Assembly (NCBI GenBank): GCA_016716905.1
Contig: JADJUS010000003.1
Location: 1-64,000 of the forward strand
Length of the DNA: 64,000 bases
Source: Acidobacteriota bacterium
GTDB lineage: Bacteria > Acidobacteriota > Vicinamibacteria > Vicinamibacterales > SCN-69-37
Direction of reading: 5' to 3'
A program made the translations under genes and the position numbers. The notes under the pieces were generated by a model, which saw only the letters and a list, made by a program, of their open reading frames with translations, made no database searches and was not told where the DNA came from. Position 1 is the stretch's first letter; every line of letters starts with the position of its first letter. Positions 17,770 to 25,558 of this stretch are shown piece after piece.

Positions 17770-18480
17770 ATTACGACCGCGATCATCACCAGGCGCGTCG
17801 ATCTCACCGCCGATCTCTGGAAGATCCGCCTCAAGCCAGAGCGGCCTTTTGTCTTCATGCCGGGACAGTACTGCACCATCGGCACAGGCGGCGTTGAGCG
17901 ACCCTATTCCATTGCGTCCGCGCCCCATGAAGAGGAACTCGAGCTGTTCATTGAGCTGGTCCAGCCGCCCCACGGAAAGCTCACCAGATTGCTCCACCAG
18001 TTGCAGGAGGGTGCGGCGGTCACCTTGAGACCGCAACCGAAGGGACGCTTTGCGTTCAGGCCGGAGTTCAGGAACCATGTCTTTGTCGCCACGGTTACGG
18101 GAATCGCGCCGTTCGTGTCGATGCTTCGATCGCACCTGCATCGTCCCACCGGCGAGCCGCAGTTCCACGTGCTGGAAGGCGCCAGCTACGCGGATGAGTT
18201 CGGGTACGCCACCGAGATGCGCGACCTGGCCGCCACTCATGCCTTCGTGCACTACGTGCCGTCGGTCAGCCGCCCCGGCGATGCACGCAACGCCGGGTGG
18301 ACGGGAGCCACGGGTCGCATCAACGCACTCGTTGAGCCCCACCTGGCCTCCCATGCCCTTGCCCCCGACGAGACCTGCATCTACGCCTGCGGCCATCCCG
18401 CGATGATCGACGATGTGCGGGAGCGCCTTGGCGGCGCCTACACGGTCGAACTCGAGCGGTTCTGGACAGACGCCGTGTAG
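17770..18480 (+). CDS. Ferredoxin--NADP reductase-like flavoprotein
   Basis: The 236-residue sequence has an FAD-binding beta-barrel (FMPGQYCTIGTGG, RPYSIASAP with the RxYS motif) and an NAD(P)-binding half (VATVTGIAPFVSMLRSHL, CIYACGHPAMIDDV), as in oxidoreductases of the FNR family. It ends ELERFWTDAV. No ATG, GTG or TTG precedes the conserved start in this frame. The ATT at 17770, five bases after GAGGGG, is the only near-start codon, or a base may be missing. It follows the M28 gene with a 14-bp gap and may be co-transcribed. Likely cytosolic electron transfer. Confidence 0.8.
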   Translation: MTTAIITRRVDLTADLWKIRLKPERPFVFMPGQYCTIGTGGVERPYSIASAPHEEELELFIELVQPPHGKLTRLLHQLQEGAAVTLRPQPKGRFAFRPEFRNHVFVATVTGIAPFVSMLRSHLHRPTGEPQFHVLEGASYADEFGYATEMRDLAATHAFVHYVPSVSRPGDARNAGWTGATGRINALVEPHLASHALAPDETCIYACGHPAMIDDVRERLGGAYTVELERFWTDAV

Positions 18481-18534
18481 GTCACGGGCCCGCCATTGCA
18501 GAATCTGCAGGGTCTCCGGTAGGCTCCAGGAACT

Positions 18535-19263
18535 ATGAAGGTCGATTTATCGCCCGCCCTGGAACGCTACGTGACCGAACAGGTTAAAGAAGGCCGTTAT
18601 CTTGACGCCGCCGAGGTGGTCCGAGAGGCCGTGCGGCGGATGGAGGCGGCCGGGCCCGCAGTCCCCGGGTTGGGGACCCACATGGGCGGATTCGCCGGCG
18701 TGCCAGCCGGTGACGACATCATGGCCATGGCGTTTGCCGTGATGAGGGAGGCGGCGCAGTCGGCGCGCGAAGACCTCAAGGCGATCATGGCCGGCGTCAA
18801 AGCGATCAACGAACAAAAAGCCGGGTGGCGCGCGATTGCGAATACGTTGAACGGCTTCGCGGCCGCCGGTGCGGGTAAGCCCGATGACTTCGCGGCCCAC
18901 CAGATGGGCAGCACGATCCCGCAAGGGCCGGCGTCCAGTCTGCAAGGCAAGCCGGTGGGGGCCGGGACCCTCGATCGTGACGCGCTGTTCTTCAACATGC
19001 CGGATTCCAACGGCGCAAGCGTCACAGGCGGCTTCAGTGTTCAGGGTACGGGGCCGCAAGGCGGCATGGTCACAAAGAAGGACATCGACCGCGCGAAGGA
19101 AATCGTCAAGGACAGGCTCGACAGCATGAGCGAGATGGGCGAAATGGAATCGCTGCGCCTACAGATGGCGATGGACCGCATGTCCAAGATGATGTCCACG
19201 TTGTCGAACCTGCTCAAGAAGATCAGCGATACCGCCTCGGACATCACGCAGAACATCAAGTAG
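18535..19263 (+). CDS. ParD-like ribbon-helix-helix domain fused to an alpha-helical protein, next to hcp
   Basis: The first ~38 residues (KVDLSPALERYVTEQVKEGR then YLDAAEVVREAVRRME) match ParD/CopG antitoxins. The remaining 200 residues have no antitoxin partner. They contain a Gly-rich linker, FGFAVMR-like helices, and a C-terminal helix LQMAMDRMSKMMSTLSNLLK with KISDTASDITQNIK, resembling secreted helical proteins. A stretch with GSTIPQGPASSLQGKPVGAG is low complexity. The hcp gene follows after 29 bp, with a ribosome-binding AAGGAGG, so the two are one unit. I infer a Hcp-associated or exported protein; a regulatory role of the N-domain is the alternative. Confidence 0.6.
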   Translation: MKVDLSPALERYVTEQVKEGRYLDAAEVVREAVRRMEAAGPAVPGLGTHMGGFAGVPAGDDIMAMAFAVMREAAQSAREDLKAIMAGVKAINEQKAGWRAIANTLNGFAAAGAGKPDDFAAHQMGSTIPQGPASSLQGKPVGAGTLDRDALFFNMPDSNGASVTGGFSVQGTGPQGGMVTKKDIDRAKEIVKDRLDSMSEMGEMESLRLQMAMDRMSKMMSTLSNLLKKISDTASDITQNIK

Positions 19264-19292
19264 CGCCGCTCTGTCTAAAAGGAGGATTCACT

Positions 19293-19781
19293 ATGGCGTT
19301 GGACGCGTACCTCAAGTTGAAGGGGCAGCAAACCGGTGACATCAAAGGCGGGGTCATCAAGAAGGGACGCGAGGGCCGGATCGCGGTCATCGCGGTGTCT
19401 CACGAAATCGTCAGCCCGCGTGATGTCGCCACGGGGCAGGCCACCGGGAAACGGCAACACAAGCCCTTCGTCATCACGAAAGAAATAGACCAGTCGTCGC
19501 CGCGCCTCTATGGCGCGCTGGCCAACAACGAGGTCATGACGGAGTGGGAACTCCAGTTCTGGGCGCCCCAGAACATTGGTGTTGGCCCCAGCGGCGAAGC
19601 GGTGCTGCGGTACACCGTCACGCTCACCAGCGCCAGCATTGCGTCCATCGCTTTTCGCATGGCCAACAACAAGGATTCCGAGTTGGCGAACCGGGCAGAG
19701 TATGAAGAAATCGCCTTCACCTACCAGGCCATCGAGTGGAACTGGAAGCTCGGCAACGTGGCGATGACCGATAACTGGTAG
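19293..19781 (+). CDS. hcp: Hcp-family type VI secretion protein
   Basis: At 162 residues the protein has the length and pattern of Hcp tube proteins: MALDAYLKLKGQQTGDIKG, IAVIAVSHEIVSPRD, HKPFVITKEIDQSSPRLYGA, AEYEEIAFTYQAIEW. A strong Shine-Dalgarno (AAGGAGG, 19279-19285) precedes the ATG. Hcp forms hexameric rings of the T6SS tube and carries effectors. No other T6SS gene (tssB, tssC, vgrG, tssM) is within the window, so this is an orphan hcp with one neighbour. It presumably works with a T6SS elsewhere in the genome. Confidence 0.9.
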   Translation: MALDAYLKLKGQQTGDIKGGVIKKGREGRIAVIAVSHEIVSPRDVATGQATGKRQHKPFVITKEIDQSSPRLYGALANNEVMTEWELQFWAPQNIGVGPSGEAVLRYTVTLTSASIASIAFRMANNKDSELANRAEYEEIAFTYQAIEWNWKLGNVAMTDNW

Positions 19782-19937
19782 GGCTCGTCGAAGCCGCGGC
19801 ACAGTGGCTGTCCTCGTTGCCGGACAGCGGAAAATGCTCCGACGACTGGAATTCCTATAAAGCCCCACTAAAGAACACAAAGTGTTCCTCGCCGTACGGC
19901 ACGTTCCTTGAAGAGGAAGGGTGCGAGGAGAAATACC

Positions 19938-20336
19938 ATGCGAATTGTGCCTGGATGGGTTGTTGGAGCGTTGGGCGTTGGTGTTGTCGCTGGAGCGTTC
20001 GTCCTGGGTGGTCGATTGGCGGCATCTGACCTGTCGCCGGCAGCGGCTGTTGCTGTGACCTCCGCTCCGGCTCCGGGCCTTCAGGTGGAGGCGACGCCGT
20101 ATATCGCGTCGGCACCGCGAATGGTGCGGACGTCATCGGTGCGAACGGTGTCGCGCGCACCCGTGCAGCGGAACCGCTCAACCAAAAAGAGCGTGGCGAT
20201 CATTGCGGGCTCCACGGCTGCGGGTGCCATCGTGGGTGGCGTGGCCAAGGGCAAGAAGGGGGCGCTGATCGGTGGCCTCATTGGCGGCGGCGCCGCGGCC
20301 ATCTGGGACCAGGTCACCCGTCGCAAAGGCAACTGA
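19938..20336 (+). CDS. Glycine-zipper envelope protein
   Basis: A 132-residue protein with an N-terminal hydrophobic helix (VPGWVVGALGVGVVAGAFVL) as a signal anchor, then a linker, then a glycine zipper (GSTAAGAIVGGVAKGKKGAL with IGGLIGGGAAAIW) ending in a basic tail. Glycine zippers insert in or bridge membranes in envelope proteins such as SlyB and YMGG family members. The ATG at 19938 follows GCGAGGAGA. A hairpin at 20354 terminates it. Function unknown. Confidence 0.65.
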   Translation: MRIVPGWVVGALGVGVVAGAFVLGGRLAASDLSPAAAVAVTSAPAPGLQVEATPYIASAPRMVRTSSVRTVSRAPVQRNRSTKKSVAIIAGSTAAGAIVGGVAKGKKGALIGGLIGGGAAAIWDQVTRRKGN

Positions 20337-20353
20337 CATCGGCGATGGAGGTG

Positions 20354-20380
20354 GGAGCCCGGGGGCACCCCCCGGGCTCC
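20354..20380. terminator. Bidirectional hairpin between convergent genes
   Basis: GGAGCCCGGGGG (20354-20365) and its perfect inverse CCCCCGGGCTCC (20369-20380) flank a 3-base loop. The 12-bp GC stem lies between the stop codons of two convergent genes (20336 and 20394). There is no U-tract on either side, so it may act as a rho-dependent or structural terminator. Confidence 0.6.
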
Positions 20381-20393
20381 GCGACCTGCAGGG

Positions 20394-21062
20394 CTACTTG
20401 AGCACGAGGAACGGGTCGATCGGTTGGCCTTGCCACCACTTCTTCTCCTTCGTGAGCTCGAAGATGGCGAAGTGCAGGTGCGGCGTGTCCTTGGGTGCAT
20501 TTCCCGTGACGCCTACGTAGCCAAGAGTCTGGCCACGTTGAATCACGGCGCCGTCGCTGAGACCCGGGGCGTAGCCGTCCAGGTGCGCGTAGTAGTAGGC
20601 GTACCGGGTTGTCGGGTCGAACTGATAGATCGTGATTCCGCCGGCGTCGCTCAGAAACAACTTGGCGATGGTTCCGTCCTCCACCGCCACGACCGGAGTG
20701 CCCTTCGGCGCCAGAATGTCGATCGCTTCATGCGCGCGTGAACTCCCGCGCGCATCGTCAAACATGCTTCGCAACGTGTCAGGTCGTATCCCGAGTACGG
20801 GCATGACGAGGTGTCGCTCGCGCAAGTCGGCGAGCGAATCGCCTTTGAATGCCGGGGCCGCCTCGGGCGTTGGCGCGTGCAGAGTCGCTGAAGGCTCCGG
20901 CGTGGGGTCGAGTCCCGTCAGCGCGTCGACCACGGCCGGAGGGCGCGTCGCATCGGCCCCTGCCGACGAAGCCTGTCTGCGCTCCCGCAGCATCACACCC
21001 ACCGAAACGACGAGGGCTCCGCAGAGAAAACCCGCCGTCGCGCTGGACACGGCCAGTCGCAT
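20394..21062 (-). CDS. M23-family (LytM-type) peptidase
   Basis: This 222-residue protein has an N-terminal membrane anchor (SSATAGFLCGALVVSVGVML) and a Pro/Ala linker. The M23 domain follows: HEAIDILAPKGTPVVAVEDG, YYYAHLDGYAPGLSDGAVIQ, GQTLGYVGVTGNA and TPHLHFAIFELTK. The conserved H-x-x-x-D and HLHF elements supply zinc ligands, so peptidoglycan endopeptidase activity is likely in the periplasm. It begins 1 base after the upstream gene's stop (TGA-C-ATG), so translation is coupled. A hairpin at 20354-20380 ends the unit. Confidence 0.85.
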   Translation of the reverse strand: MRLAVSSATAGFLCGALVVSVGVMLRERRQASSAGADATRPPAVVDALTGLDPTPEPSATLHAPTPEAAPAFKGDSLADLRERHLVMPVLGIRPDTLRSMFDDARGSSRAHEAIDILAPKGTPVVAVEDGTIAKLFLSDAGGITIYQFDPTTRYAYYYAHLDGYAPGLSDGAVIQRGQTLGYVGVTGNAPKDTPHLHFAIFELTKEKKWWQGQPIDPFLVLK

Positions 21063-21063
21063 G

Positions 21064-22647
21064 TCAACGTGCGCGCGACCTGATCGTAAATTCCGTTCCC
21101 CGCACGAGCTGTGACGGTCCATCCTGGTTACCCAGCAGCACGGTCGCTGCACCGCCACCGCCGCCGAGCACCGCACCGATGGCGGCACCCTTGCCCCCGC
21201 CGACGATGGCGCCCACGACGGCGCCCACCGCCGCGCCAATGGCGCCGCGCTCGATCGTCTGTCGGGTCTGGTCGCCGGCTGTCGCCTGCTCACCATCAAA
21301 CGGCACCGTCTCACCGTTGGGCCCGATCATCCGCTCGATGACGCCGTCGAACTCCGAGCTGCGGCCGTTGCGCAGCCGGATTTGATCGAACTGCAGGACC
21401 ACACCCTTGTCGTCGGTGGACCGTCGCACATAACCTTCGATCGTGGCGCCGTCGAGTTCAGAGCGCGACGCATTGTGCACCACCAGCGTCACGCGGTCGT
21501 CATCACGAGCGGTACGGAGGTTGACGGTCTGGTCGAGGCGGGCCTCGAGCGTGACGCCGTCGGGCACGAGCATGTCGGATCGCTCATCCCTCATGTCTTC
21601 GCCGCGCTCGCTCATCGTCCAATCCGGCGTCTCTGAGGTGCGCCGATACACCGTCCGCACGGTGACGGGCTGGCTCAAGCCGTCGTTGTAAATGCGTCGT
21701 GTGACCTGCAGGTCACGGCCGCCGGCCAGCGGCTCAAACGTGACGGAATAGTCCAGATTGTTGGCGTTGCCTGAGTTGCGTGAGTTGCCAGAGTTGCCCG
21801 CGGTATCAGAGCCGCTCGTCGTGATTTCGAGCCGGTCGCCGAACAGCGTGGCGCGCGTGTTTAGCGCCCGCCCACCATTGCCCGATTCGCGGCGCGTCTG
21901 ACCGTCGGCGTCAAACGTCACCTGGGGCCCAAGCGACGACGCGATGATGACGGTGCGGCCGTTGCGGTCAATGGCCAGCGTGTTCGGTGGATCCAGCTGG
22001 CGCCTGAGCTGACGGGTGACCCGGGCCTTGTTCGACGCAGACACCGTACGCAACGCCGTGTCGATCGCCCGCTGCGGGTTGTCGCTCCGTGCCGTGTCCA
22101 CCTGATACGTGCCCGTCAGTCGCTCGTAGACGCCGGTGCCCGGGGTGCCCGGATATTCGGGGTTCTGCCAGTCCCAGGTGATGGAATACGCAGTCGCGAG
22201 GCTTTCGACGTCGCGGCGGATGTTTCGCCACGCGGTTTGTGAGGCGGCCGAGCCCGGGTTCCGGGTGAGCACCTCGTCAAGCGCCTCTGCACGGCCCAGC
22301 AAATCATCCACGTCCGTACGCGTGGTTTCCCGTCGGGTCACGTGGTCGCTCAGGTGCACGGTGGCCTGCACCAGATCGTCCACCAGGTACGCCACGTCTC
22401 CGGTTTGACGCGTGCGTGAACCAAAGATGCTGCCGCGAGGGCGAACGCCATCGACGGCGGTGAGGACCGCTTCGGCATTGCTGCGAATCCTTGTGAGGAT
22501 GACCTGTATCTGCCGATCCGTCAGCCGCGACTGGATCTGATTCTGCGACACAGCGTGACTCTCCAGCGTCCGCGCCGAGAGCGCATCGCCGGAACCTGCG
22601 AACGCGAGTACGCCCGTCAAGACGACAGCCGATGTAAATGTTTTCAT
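21064..22647 (-). CDS. Secreted protein with C-terminal glycine zipper
   Basis: A 527-residue protein with signal peptide (MKTFTSAVVLTGVLAFAGSG) and a helical segment (RLTDRQIQVILTRIRSNAEA). Beta-rich modules follow: a lipocalin-like LTGTYQVDTARSDNPQRAID and DRLEITTSGSD, with a repeated Asn/Ser/Gly linker. It ends in a glycine-zipper domain (GAIGAAVGAVVGAIVGGGKG then AAIGAVLGGGGGAATVLLG). I know of no enzymatic motif. It is coupled to the M23 peptidase gene and probably acts at the outer membrane or periplasm. ATG 22647 opens the signal peptide. Confidence 0.7.
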   Translation of the reverse strand: MKTFTSAVVLTGVLAFAGSGDALSARTLESHAVSQNQIQSRLTDRQIQVILTRIRSNAEAVLTAVDGVRPRGSIFGSRTRQTGDVAYLVDDLVQATVHLSDHVTRRETTRTDVDDLLGRAEALDEVLTRNPGSAASQTAWRNIRRDVESLATAYSITWDWQNPEYPGTPGTGVYERLTGTYQVDTARSDNPQRAIDTALRTVSASNKARVTRQLRRQLDPPNTLAIDRNGRTVIIASSLGPQVTFDADGQTRRESGNGGRALNTRATLFGDRLEITTSGSDTAGNSGNSRNSGNANNLDYSVTFEPLAGGRDLQVTRRIYNDGLSQPVTVRTVYRRTSETPDWTMSERGEDMRDERSDMLVPDGVTLEARLDQTVNLRTARDDDRVTLVVHNASRSELDGATIEGYVRRSTDDKGVVLQFDQIRLRNGRSSEFDGVIERMIGPNGETVPFDGEQATAGDQTRQTIERGAIGAAVGAVVGAIVGGGKGAAIGAVLGGGGGAATVLLGNQDGPSQLVRGTEFTIRSRAR

Positions 22648-22773
22648 GAGGCCAGTCTCACACACGCACGTCACATGCTCGTGTGCACTTGTGCACTAGT
22701 ACGCGGTGGGATCGCCACGCGCTCAAGGGGCGTGCAGCATTCGCAGCCAGGGCCGTATAATGCCCTCTGTCTC

Positions 22774-23502
22774 ATGGCCCCGAGCGGTTCCAGCAAGAAG
22801 GTGGCAAACAGTCTGGTCACGCTGAGTTCAGCGGGGATCCTGGCGGTGTATGCCGCCGGCCTGATGAAGACCCGCGCTGCGGCCGAGCAAATGGACCAGG
22901 CGTCGAACGAACGCCGGCCAACAATGCCTGCGCCGGCGACGGCGGGCGAGACCACCACGCCGCCGCCGATCGAACCGCCCATCACCGTGGCTGTGCCGAC
23001 CACCGCGAAGTCGCCCGCGATTCCGGTCGCGCCGCAGCCGGTGGCCACGGCACCGGCGGCGAGCGCGGCCCCAGCACTTCCGCCGAAGGCGAAGAAGGCC
23101 GTCGAAACGACGCCCACGGCTGCGCCGGCAGACCCGGTGCCCACGCCGGTCGCTCCGCCTGCGGTGCCCGCCACAACAGCCCCACCAGCCACGACGGTTG
23201 AGGCCGAAGACAAGCCGGCGCCCCGGCTGCGCCCCAAAGAGCACTACAACGACGGCACGTTCCTCGGCTGGGGGACGTCGCGCCATGGCGACATCCAGGC
23301 GTCGGTGAAGATCGAGGATGGCCGCATCGTGGCCGCCTCCATCGCACAGTGCTGGACGCGGTATTCGTGCTCGTGGGTGGCTCACCTGCCTCCACAAGTG
23401 GTTGCGCGGCAGAGCGCCGAAGTGGACTACGTGAGCGGTGCCACACAAAGCGCGAACGCCTTTTACTGGGCCGTCATCGACGCTCTCAACAAGGCCAAGT
23501 GA
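22774..23502 (+). CDS. FMN-binding domain protein (RnfG-like)
   Basis: The N-terminal hydrophobic helix (NSLVTLSSAGILAVYAAGLM) anchors a Pro/Ala/Thr linker of about 100 residues. The C-terminal FMN-binding domain (residues ~155-240) begins YNDGTFLGWGTSRHGDIQAS. It carries VDYVSGATQSANAFYWAVID, in which SGATQS is the site where FMN is attached covalently by ApbE (established for RnfG/NqrC). The next gene is ApbE, overlapping by GTGA. This is an extracytoplasmic electron carrier. The Pro/Ala linker probably spans the periplasm. Confidence 0.85.
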   Translation: MAPSGSSKKVANSLVTLSSAGILAVYAAGLMKTRAAAEQMDQASNERRPTMPAPATAGETTTPPPIEPPITVAVPTTAKSPAIPVAPQPVATAPAASAAPALPPKAKKAVETTPTAAPADPVPTPVAPPAVPATTAPPATTVEAEDKPAPRLRPKEHYNDGTFLGWGTSRHGDIQASVKIEDGRIVAASIAQCWTRYSCSWVAHLPPQVVARQSAEVDYVSGATQSANAFYWAVIDALNKAK

Positions 23503-24392
23503 ACGGTTCCTCGGCCTCCCGAAGTGAAGTGCACCTCGGGACCGTGGTTTCGATCTCGATCGAGGACCTGCCGGGTGCGTCGAGCGCCGTGGACCGGGCA
23601 TTCCTGTGGTTTCGCGACGTCGAAGTTGTTTGCAGCCGTTTTGATCCCCACAGTGAACTGATGCGGTTGATCCAACAGGTCGGCTCCGCCGTGCCTGTCA
23701 GTCAACTGCTGTTCGAGGCGGTTCGATTTGCCTGTGAGATGGCCGCGCGCACCGATGGCGCGTTTGATCCGACGGTGGGGCGCGTGATGGAAACGCGTGG
23801 CTTCAATCGCGAGCACCGCAGTGGCGCTGAAGTGCGCACCGACATCAGTCCGACCGCGGACGTGAGTTATCGCGATGTCGTCTGTGACGCCGACGCCATG
23901 ACGATCACCCTGAGGCGCCCCGTGGTGCTCGACCTCGGCGCAGTGGCCAAGGGCCTGGCGCTCGACATGGCCGCGATGGAACTGCGGCCGTTCCGAAATT
24001 TTGCGATCGACGCCGGCGGCGACTTGTACCTCGGCGGCCACAACCCGAAGGGCGAGCGTTGGTCGGTGGGCATCCGCCATCCGAGACGTGACGGCGAGTT
24101 GATCGACGCCGTACTGGCCTCCGATCAGGCGGTCTGCACATCGGGCGACTACGAACGGCGCACCAACGCCGGGCACCACATCCTGAATCCGAGAACGGGC
24201 CAGCCCGTCGAGGGCGTGGCCAGTGTGACGGTGCTGGCGCCATCAGCCATGCTGGCCGACGCCACGGCCACGGCGGCCTTTGTCCTGGGCCCGGTCAAGG
24301 GGCTGCAGTTGTGCGCGGCCATCGGCCTTGAAGCGCTCCTGATCACCACAGACCTCGAGCGCCGTGAAACGCCCGGCCTGCGAGACCAGTAA
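23499..24392 (+). CDS. apbE: FAD:protein FMN transferase (ApbE)
   Basis: A 297-residue ApbE with GAFDPTVGRVMETRGF, VVLDLGAVAKGLALDMA, AIDAGGDLYLGGHNP and HHILNPRTGQPVEGVASVTV, plus SAMLADATATAAFVLG. These are the canonical FAD and metal-binding motifs. It transfers FMN to the Thr of the neighbouring FMN-binding protein. The start is GTG 23499, overlapping the upstream TGA, with no clear signal peptide (unlike many ApbEs). That leaves open whether it is exported. The operon FMN-binding / apbE / rnfD-like is tightly packed. Confidence 0.9.
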   Translation: MNGSSASRSEVHLGTVVSISIEDLPGASSAVDRAFLWFRDVEVVCSRFDPHSELMRLIQQVGSAVPVSQLLFEAVRFACEMAARTDGAFDPTVGRVMETRGFNREHRSGAEVRTDISPTADVSYRDVVCDADAMTITLRRPVVLDLGAVAKGLALDMAAMELRPFRNFAIDAGGDLYLGGHNPKGERWSVGIRHPRRDGELIDAVLASDQAVCTSGDYERRTNAGHHILNPRTGQPVEGVASVTVLAPSAMLADATATAAFVLGPVKGLQLCAAIGLEALLITTDLERRETPGLRDQ

Positions 24393-24402
24393 ATAGCAGC
24401 CA

Positions 24403-25209
24403 GTGCGAAGGTTCTTTCGAACACCCAAAGGTCTGCTCTTGCTGGTACTCCTGGCCCTGACGGCGGCTGCGGCGCCTGTGGAAGGCACCAGCCGGGTGTT
24501 ACCGGGCGTGCTGAGCGCCGTCGGTGCTGCCGCGCTGCTCGATCTGGTGCTGCTTCGTTTGCGTCACCCACGCTGGGAACTTCCCAGCGGCGCCATGCTC
24601 ACCGGGCTGATCGTGGCGATGGTGTTGAGCCCGTTTGAGCCCTGGTATGTTCCGCCGGCCACGGCGGTGATTGCCATCGCGAGCAAGCATCTGCTGCGGA
24701 CGCCCTCTGGAAACATCTTCAACCCGGCCGCACTGGCGCTGGTCGTGTCGTTTTATGCGTTCAATACAGGCCAGAGCTGGTGGGGGGCGCTGCCCGAACT
24801 GCCGCCCTTGGCCATCGTGGCGTTGTTCGCCACAGGAGTGTTCATCACAGATCGCGTCAACAAGATGCCTGTCGTGATCGCCTTCTTCGGCGTCTACTAT
24901 CTGTTGTTCACGGCCACCGCGTTCATCGGCGACCCGCGCACGGTCGCTGAGATCTTCCGGGCGCCGGACCTGCACGCGGTGGTGTACTTCGCGTTTTTTA
25001 TGCTGACCGATCCGCCCACGGTGCCGATCCGCTACCGTGACCAGATTCTTTGTGGTGTGTTGGTCGCCACCGTGAGCTACCTGCTCTTCGAACTCTCTGG
25101 CGTCGTCTACTACTTGCTGGCCGGGCTTCTTGTCGGCAATGCCTGGGAAGCGTGGCGGCGTATCTCGTCCAGGAGGCGCCCACGCGCAGCGGTGAGCCTT
25201 GCCGTGTAA
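24403..25209 (+). CDS. RnfD/NqrB-like membrane subunit
   Basis: A 268-residue integral membrane protein, about eight hydrophobic segments. It contains SGNIFNPAALALVVSFYA, matching the NIFNPAA motif of RnfD/NqrB. It also has ATGVFITDRVNKMPVVIAFF and YFAFFMLTDPPTVPIRYRD, the latter resembling the TDP..P motif near the end of RnfD. The flavin-accepting SGAT motif of Rnf/Nqr is absent. It starts at GTG 24403, 10 bp after apbE. With the FMN-binding protein it should transfer electrons across the membrane; no RnfA/B/C/E lies nearby. Confidence 0.8.
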   Translation: MRRFFRTPKGLLLLVLLALTAAAAPVEGTSRVLPGVLSAVGAAALLDLVLLRLRHPRWELPSGAMLTGLIVAMVLSPFEPWYVPPATAVIAIASKHLLRTPSGNIFNPAALALVVSFYAFNTGQSWWGALPELPPLAIVALFATGVFITDRVNKMPVVIAFFGVYYLLFTATAFIGDPRTVAEIFRAPDLHAVVYFAFFMLTDPPTVPIRYRDQILCGVLVATVSYLLFELSGVVYYLLAGLLVGNAWEAWRRISSRRRPRAAVSLAV

Positions 25210-25216
25210 CCCACTG

Positions 25217-25242
25217 GGCGCGGAAGGTGTTCCTTCCGCGCC
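25217..25242. terminator. Hairpin between convergent genes
   Basis: GGCGCGGAAGG (25217-25227) and CCTTCCGCGCC (25232-25242) form a perfect 11-bp stem with a TGTT loop, between the stop at 25209 and the stop of the small minus-strand gene at 25258. A bidirectional terminator is likely, though there is no U-tract. Confidence 0.65.
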
Positions 25243-25257
25243 TGGGCCGAGTCACAA

Positions 25258-25431
25258 CTACTTCACGGTGAAATTCAGGGGATTCGCCATCTTCTTCTGC
25301 TCGCCGGCCGCTCTGTCCTGCACCATGTTGCCCGCGTTGGTTGCTCCCCAACTGAAGCCGCCGGCTGCCTGCTCCAATTGTTCCGGGGTCAGCTCCTCTG
25401 GATCATTTTTCGGATTCTTGTCGTCAGCCAT
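25258..25431 (-). CDS. Small double-glycine leader peptide (candidate RiPP/bacteriocin precursor)
   Basis: A 57-residue peptide. The leader MADDKNPKNDPEELTPEQLE followed by QAAGG ends in a Gly-Gly site with the acidic ELTPEQLEQ helix typical of secreted double-glycine peptides. The predicted core of 32 residues starts FSWGATNAGNMVQDR and ends MANPLNFTVK; it lacks Cys. The ATG at 25431 follows a purine-rich AAGGGAAT. The gene is monocistronic between a terminator and a divergent flavoprotein gene. No peptidase-transporter gene is in the window. The peptide could be a bacteriocin, a signal, or a substrate of the PqqD/kinase locus at 11-14 kb (speculative). Confidence 0.6.
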   Translation of the reverse strand: MADDKNPKNDPEELTPEQLEQAAGGFSWGATNAGNMVQDRAAGEQKKMANPLNFTVK

Positions 25432-25558
25432 GTGATTCCCTTGTTTCGTTGCCCCAATCGGCACCACAGATTGCGGCCGGTAGTATACGCGAATAGAGGC
25501 CTTGGGCCGGCTTGCCGGCGGCCTCCGACGGACCGCAACGGCTGGTATCCTCTGTGCC

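Noticed and set aside
25217..25242. Riboswitch for the small peptide gene
   Set aside because: The structure lies at the 3' end of both neighbouring genes and is a simple perfect stem, so it fits a terminator.
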